Source of the DNA: an uncultured Fusobacterium sp.
Lineage (GTDB): Bacteria > Fusobacteriota > Fusobacteriia > Fusobacteriales > Fusobacteriaceae
NCBI RefSeq assembly: GCF_905200055.1
Contig: NZ_CAJKIS010000045.1
Location: forward strand, 1-18,031
Reading direction: 5' to 3'
Length of the DNA stretch: 18,031 bases
The position numbers and the translations under genes were made by a program. This document shows, one piece after another, positions 14,387 through 18,031 of the stretch; position 1 is the stretch's first letter; each line of letters starts with the position of its first letter. The notes under the pieces were generated by a model. The model was not told the origin of the DNA. It saw nothing but the letters and a program-made list of their open reading frames with translations, and ran no database searches.

Positions 14387-15289
14387 TTATAAATTAGATA
14401 CTCCTATTCTCTCTCCCATATAAACCTTTGTTTCTATTCCTTTTTGAGTATTTTCTAAAAGATCTTTATCTATCTGTATTTTTCCCTTTTCAAAAACTAA
14501 AATACAAGTTGATCCCCCAAAATAGAAATATCCCTTTTCATCTCCCTTATTTACAAAAGAGTTTGCCTTATAAGTTTGAGTTATTCCCCCTACCATTGTA
14601 GCTCCAACTTCAAACATTGCTATATCTCCAAATTTTTCTGTTTTTAGAATAGAATACTCCCTCTTATTTTCACAGAAAATTCTAAAATTTTGTTTTACAG
14701 CATGAGTTGATACAGAGTAATACCAACCATCTATAAGTTTACTTTCACTTATATTTCCATCTGCTGGGAAGTGAAATCTATGATAATCTACTGGAGCTAA
14801 TCTTATAATAACAAACACTCCATCTTCATATTTTTTAGCTAGATCTTTATCTCTAAAGAACTCCTCTAAAGAGAATTTATCTCCTTTAACAAAAAATTTA
14901 TCTTTATCTTTTATATTTTCATAAGCTAGTATCTTTCCATCTGCTGGAGATATTAATACATCTTCTGAATAATCTATTTTTCTAGCTCCTGCTTTTAATT
15001 CCCTATAAAAGAAATCATTGAAAGATGTAAACTCCTCAACTTTCTTTTTAGCCTCACTGATATTTATCTCTGCTTCTTCTATAAAAGGCACAATTTTTTT
15101 GCATGACTCAGGAAGTGACATTTTTCTACCATAAAACTCTGTTAAAAATTTCTTTTTAACAACAAGATTTAATGGTAATTCCCCTAATGGATTATAATAT
15201 AAGAATTTAAGATATTTCTCCCCTGGAACTTTCTCTGTAAGAACTTCACCTGTTTTTCTTTCTATATACTTTATTTTACTAAATTTCAC
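14387..15289 (-). CDS. psd: Phosphatidylserine decarboxylase proenzyme
   Basis: Converts phosphatidylserine to phosphatidylethanolamine at the membrane. The 300-residue proenzyme cleaves itself to make a pyruvoyl group; the cleavage motif FGGST puts the new pyruvoyl at S260, with the small alpha chain following it. The other catalytic residues are in place: D117 in SPADG, and H170/H173 in PVDYHRFHFPADG. The FGGST rather than LGST motif and the length place it in the clostridial type. The start is GTG at 15287-15289 with AAGGAG five bases upstream. First gene of a six-gene minus operon. No phosphatidylserine synthase gene is in the window, so the substrate source lies elsewhere. Confidence 0.95.
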   Translation of the reverse strand: MKFSKIKYIERKTGEVLTEKVPGEKYLKFLYYNPLGELPLNLVVKKKFLTEFYGRKMSLPESCKKIVPFIEEAEINISEAKKKVEEFTSFNDFFYRELKAGARKIDYSEDVLISPADGKILAYENIKDKDKFFVKGDKFSLEEFFRDKDLAKKYEDGVFVIIRLAPVDYHRFHFPADGNISESKLIDGWYYSVSTHAVKQNFRIFCENKREYSILKTEKFGDIAMFEVGATMVGGITQTYKANSFVNKGDEKGYFYFGGSTCILVFEKGKIQIDKDLLENTQKGIETKVYMGERIGVSNL

Positions 15290-15305
15290 TTTTTCTCCTT
15301 TTATT

Positions 15306-15333
15306 TTTATAAATTACTAGCATTTTTGTCCAA
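15306..15333 (-). promoter_or_regulatory. Promoter of the psd operon
   Basis: Minus strand: TTGGAC (15328-15333), 16-bp spacer, TATAAA (15306-15311). The transcript would start about ten bases before the psd ribosome binding site. It shares the 95-bp intergenic space with the divergent mgsA promoter. Confidence 0.6.
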
Positions 15334-15340
15334 AACTCTA

Positions 15341-15346
15341 TATAAT
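15341..15346 (+). promoter_or_regulatory. Candidate -10 box of mgsA
   Basis: TATAAT on the plus strand, about 38 bp before the mgsA ATG. A good -35 is not evident. It lies just outside the -35 of the divergent psd promoter, so the two polymerases could interfere. Confidence 0.4.
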
Positions 15347-15384
15347 AACCTTATATCATATCTTACAAGGGAGGAATTTATACA

Positions 15385-15753
15385 ATGAACAAAATAGCTC
15401 TTATAGCTCATGACAATATGAAAGATGATATTGTTGCTTTTGCTAAAAAACATGCTGATTTCTTTAAAAATTATGAACTTGTTGCTACTGGAACAACAGG
15501 AAAGAAAATTATGGAAGCTACTGGTTTAAATATTCACAGATATCAATCTGGACCTATTGGTGGAGACCAACAAATCGGTGCTGAAATAGCTACTAACAAT
15601 ATTTTAGCTATTTTCTTTTTAAGAGATCCTCTTACAGCACAACCTCACGAACCAGACATCTCTGCCCTTATCAGATTAGCTGACGTTCATAAAATACCAA
15701 TTGCAACTAATATATCTACTGCTGAATTATTAGTTAAAGCTTTATCACTTTAA
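15385..15753 (+). CDS. mgsA: Methylglyoxal synthase
   Basis: Cytosolic enzyme that converts dihydroxyacetone phosphate to methylglyoxal and phosphate, a bypass of lower glycolysis used when phosphate is short or sugar phosphates build up. At 122 residues it is shorter than the E. coli enzyme (152). The active-site residues line up with a constant offset of ten from E. coli: H9, D61 (GGDQQIGA), D81, H88 (QPHEPD) and D91. The phosphate-binding GTTG lies at 36-39. AGGGAGG precedes the ATG. Divergent from psd, convergent with the nicotinate phosphoribosyltransferase gene; its terminator overlaps that gene's last codons. Confidence 0.96.
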   Translation: MNKIALIAHDNMKDDIVAFAKKHADFFKNYELVATGTTGKKIMEATGLNIHRYQSGPIGGDQQIGAEIATNNILAIFFLRDPLTAQPHEPDISALIRLADVHKIPIATNISTAELLVKALSL

Positions 15754-15761
15754 TGTTTATT

Positions 15762-15799
15762 ATGACTCTCATCCTATTTAGAATGAGAGTCATTTTTTG
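15762..15799 (+). terminator. Terminator of mgsA, overlapping the 3' end of the NAPRT gene
   Basis: Perfect 11-bp stem ATGACTCTCAT / ATGAGAGTCAT (15762-15772 with 15783-15793) followed by TTTTTTG on the plus strand. The right arm encodes part of the C-terminus (NDSHSK) of the minus-strand nicotinate phosphoribosyltransferase, and its stop codon lies in the loop. On the minus strand no strong U-tract follows. Confidence 0.85.
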
Positions 15800-17306
15800 T
15801 TACTTCTGATTTTATAGTTTTTATCAAATCATATTTTAATTTTATAAGATCTTCTGATAAGTCTACTTTATATTTGTGAGGATTTTCAAGTCTCTTTCTT
15901 TCTTCTGAAATCTTTTCTAAACTATCAAGATAGTATCTTTGAGATCCTAATACATCAAATAATTTTTCATATTCATCTTTTACTATCTCTCCAGATTTTA
16001 CATACTCTCTAGTTAATTTCTTAACTGAATACTCTCCAGATCTTAGATTGCTAAATTTAAACTCATATTTTTCATCTCTAATAGTTATATCTTTACCTTC
16101 AGTTAATTTTTCTTTATCTTTATCATCTCTAACTAAAGTTATAAGATCAGCATATGCTAATCCCTCTTTATCATATATTCTGTAAACTTCTTTAAATCCT
16201 GGGTTTGATATTTTAATAATATCTTCTGATAGTTTTATAACTGGCTCTTTATCTATCTCTACAATTTTGTATACTCCACCAAAACAAGGGTTTGATTTAC
16301 TAACTGCTATCTCATCTCCAACACCATAAACATCAGCACAAACTCCTTGCTCTCTCAATGATCTTATTAATTCCTCGTTTAATGAGTTAGTAAGGAAAAT
16401 TTTAGCCTTTTTCAATCCTGCTTCATCAAGTAAAGCTCTACATTTTTTAGATAGATATGCTAAGTCACCAGAATCTATTCTAACTCCATAAATTCCATTG
16501 TATGAATCATCAATTCCACAAGCTTTAAATGAATCTATAGCATTTTTTATACCTATTCCTAAAGTATTATATGTATCTATAAGAAGTACTAAAGCATTTG
16601 ATTTTCTATTTCTTCTATGTTTAATAAAAGTATCAAAAGCTTCTCTTTCAGCATGACTTCCAACACCAAAAGTTTGTATATATGAATGTGCCATAGTTCC
16701 TATACTTGGAATACCATATTTATATTCTGTTACTAAGTTTGAATGACTTGTACATCCACCTATAACTGCTGCTTTATTTCCTGCAACTGCACTATCAAAA
16801 CCGTGTGCTCTTCTGCTTCCAAATGATGACACTTGCACTGGATAAGCTGCTCTTGTTACTCTTGATGCTTTAGTAGCTATTGCCATTTGCATATTGATTA
16901 TATTTAAAATAGGTGTTTCTAAAATTTTAGCTTGAATTAATGGTGCTTTAATAGTTATTACTGGTTCATTAGGATATGCTATCTCTCCATCTCTCATAGC
17001 ATACATATCTCCAGTAAATTTTATTTTTGAAAGATATTCTACTAAATGCTCCTCGTGAATAAGTTTAGAAAAGTACATTCTCTTCTCCTCTTCACTTGTA
17101 CTATTCATAATCTCAATTAGATTAATTACCTCTTGCACTCCTGAAACAACTGCAAAGCCTCCATCTTCAGTTTTTCTAAAAAAGACATCAAAAACAGCTT
17201 CTTTTTCTTCCATATGCTCCATCAAAAAGATATCACTTTCTGTATATTGATATCTATCTGAATTTATTACTTTTGCAAATTCTGTTAAAACTACTTCCTT
17301 ATCCAT
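15774..17306 (-). CDS. pncB: Nicotinate phosphoribosyltransferase
   Basis: Makes nicotinate mononucleotide from nicotinate and PRPP with ATP use, the entry step of NAD salvage. The 510-residue protein is in the size range of the longer bacterial and human-like group. Visible motifs are SFGSRRAHG (161-169), GTMAHSYIQ (203-211) with the histidine (H207) that is phosphorylated in the family, LLIDTYNT (242-249), VRIDSGDL (275-282) for the PRPP phosphates, and DVYGVGDEI (325-333). The C-terminal ~150 residues are a charged region typical of the longer form. AGAGGT precedes the ATG at nine bases. Monocistronic with a strong promoter. Its 3' end is built into the terminator hairpin of the convergent mgsA. 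Confidence 0.95.
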   Translation of the reverse strand: MDKEVVLTEFAKVINSDRYQYTESDIFLMEHMEEKEAVFDVFFRKTEDGGFAVVSGVQEVINLIEIMNSTSEEEKRMYFSKLIHEEHLVEYLSKIKFTGDMYAMRDGEIAYPNEPVITIKAPLIQAKILETPILNIINMQMAIATKASRVTRAAYPVQVSSFGSRRAHGFDSAVAGNKAAVIGGCTSHSNLVTEYKYGIPSIGTMAHSYIQTFGVGSHAEREAFDTFIKHRRNRKSNALVLLIDTYNTLGIGIKNAIDSFKACGIDDSYNGIYGVRIDSGDLAYLSKKCRALLDEAGLKKAKIFLTNSLNEELIRSLREQGVCADVYGVGDEIAVSKSNPCFGGVYKIVEIDKEPVIKLSEDIIKISNPGFKEVYRIYDKEGLAYADLITLVRDDKDKEKLTEGKDITIRDEKYEFKFSNLRSGEYSVKKLTREYVKSGEIVKDEYEKLFDVLGSQRYYLDSLEKISEERKRLENPHKYKVDLSEDLIKLKYDLIKTIKSEVTKNDSHSK

Positions 17307-17362
17307 ATTTTTATTACCTCTTCCCTTTATTTTAATTTAATTCCATACATTTTATCTTAATA

Positions 17363-17391
17363 ATTATATCATTTATTTTTTGTTTTTCCAA
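17363..17391 (-). promoter_or_regulatory. Promoter of the nicotinate phosphoribosyltransferase gene
   Basis: Minus strand: TTGGAA (17386-17391), 17-bp spacer ending in TGA, TATAAT (17363-17368). Near-consensus with extended -10. No NiaR- or NrtR-type palindromic operator is obvious in the about 50-base leader. Confidence 0.8.
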
Positions 17392-17407
17392 ATTCTTATT
17401 GTAAAAC

Positions 17408-17436
17408 TTGCAAAAATTCATAATTTGTAATAAAAT
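17408..17436 (+). promoter_or_regulatory. Promoter of dtd
   Basis: TTGCAA (17408-17413), 17-bp spacer, TAAAAT (17431-17436) on the plus strand. It is back-to-back with the divergent promoter, the two -35 boxes being only 16 bp apart. Confidence 0.65.
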
Positions 17437-17463
17437 TAATAAAAAATATGTTGAGGTGAAAGA

Positions 17464-17922
17464 ATGAAAGCTGTTATTCAAAGAGTTAAATACTCTAGTG
17501 TTACTGTTGATGGAAAAAAAATAGGAGAGATTCAAAATGGACTTCTTGTTCTTTTAGGAGTTACTCATACAGATAGTGAAAAAGAAGTTAATTGGTTAGC
17601 AACTAAAATTAAAGATCTTAGAATTTTTGAAGATGAAGATGGAAAAATGAATTTAGGTTTAGAAGATATTAAAGGGGAACTTTTAGTAATCTCTCAATTT
17701 ACTCTATATGGAAACTGCATCAAAGGACGTCGTCCAGGGTTTACTGATGCTGCTAGACCTGATCTTGCAAAACCTCTTTATGAAAAATTCCTTGAAAAAT
17801 GCAGAAGCTTTGGTATAAAAACTGAATGTGGAGAGTTTGGAGCAGATATGAAAGTTGAGCTTCTAAACGACGGACCTGTCACACTTGTAATCGACACAAA
17901 AGATGTTGCTAATCTTAAATAA
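17464..17922 (+). CDS. dtd: D-aminoacyl-tRNA deacylase
   Basis: Cytosolic proofreading enzyme that hydrolyses D-aminoacyl-tRNA, and glycyl-tRNA(Ala), to keep D-amino acids out of proteins. The 152 residues match the family's usual length. It starts with MKAVIQRV and has the SQFTLYG motif (77-83), RRPGF (89-93) and the NDGPVT motif (135-140) whose Gly-cisPro dipeptide gates chirality. GAGGTG lies five bases before the ATG. Monocistronic with its own promoter and terminator. Confidence 0.97.
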   Translation: MKAVIQRVKYSSVTVDGKKIGEIQNGLLVLLGVTHTDSEKEVNWLATKIKDLRIFEDEDGKMNLGLEDIKGELLVISQFTLYGNCIKGRRPGFTDAARPDLAKPLYEKFLEKCRSFGIKTECGEFGADMKVELLNDGPVTLVIDTKDVANLK

Positions 17923-17941
17923 ATTAATAATTTAAAAATTT

Positions 17942-17975
17942 CTCTCTTGATTATTTTATCAAGGGAGTTTTTTTA
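17942..17975 (+). terminator. Intrinsic terminator of dtd
   Basis: CTCTCTTGAT (17942-17951) pairs with ATCAAGGGAG (17958-17967) with one G-T, followed by seven T. The stem core CTCTCTTG/CAAGGGAG is the same as in the terminator after the HU-like gene. Confidence 0.85.
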
Positions 17976-18031
17976 TTAAACTATAATTTATCTAACTAAG
18001 CTCAGTTATCTAGCACATTGCTAGGTTTTGA

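Noticed and set aside
17332..17535. 67-codon minus-strand frame across the pncB-dtd promoter region
   Set aside because: Covers both divergent promoters and the dtd start; no ribosome binding site and low-complexity content.
17976..18031. TATAAT and a small inverted repeat (CTAGCA/TGCTAG) at the right edge
   Set aside because: The window ends here, so neither a promoter for a following gene nor a repeat can be assessed.

Overview
The window is a compact, very AT-rich bacterial chromosome segment. Protein content, strong GGAGG-type ribosome binding sites, extended -10 promoters (TGnTATAAT) and gene-family flavour point to a Fusobacterium-like organism. The genus is an inference from memory of these families; no rRNA or tRNA marker is present to confirm it. 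Nearly everything is core housekeeping, without phage, IS or CRISPR content. I count 18 well-supported protein genes, one short peptide gene, and a structured gene-free block at the left end.

Layout from the left. Positions 1-364 hold no gene but contain a ~164-bp imperfect palindrome, a pair of tight hairpins and a terminator. A minus-strand operon follows: queH (tRNA queuosine), an unnamed membrane protein, and a Xaa-Pro aminopeptidase. mscL (plus) comes next, then a minus-strand operon hflX / MATE exporter / SAM methyltransferase. A 400-bp gap upstream of hflX carries the hflX promoter and a 37-residue membrane peptide gene resembling Fst/Ldr type I toxins. Next are a GNAT acetyltransferase and ssb (both minus), an HU-like protein and an SPFH/stomatin protein (both plus). 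A six-gene minus operon follows: psd, a NusG_II-domain protein, an AI-2E family permease, an RlmL-type rRNA methyltransferase, a coiled-coil protein and a cyclophilin. The right end holds mgsA (plus), nicotinate phosphoribosyltransferase (minus) and dtd (plus).

Functional themes are translation and tRNA/rRNA quality (QueH, HflX, RlmL-like enzyme, DTD), envelope homeostasis (MscL, PSD, SPFH protein, permeases, anchored cyclophilin), DNA binding (SSB, HU-like) and small-molecule metabolism (MgsA, NAPRT). Terminators and promoters are tightly packed: the ssb terminator abuts the GNAT -35 box, and the mgsA terminator stem overlaps the last codons of the convergent NAPRT gene.

The two observations most worth following are the putative type I toxin/antisense locus at about 7530-7760, and a complete JAMM-type metalloprotease signature in the N-terminal extension of HflX.
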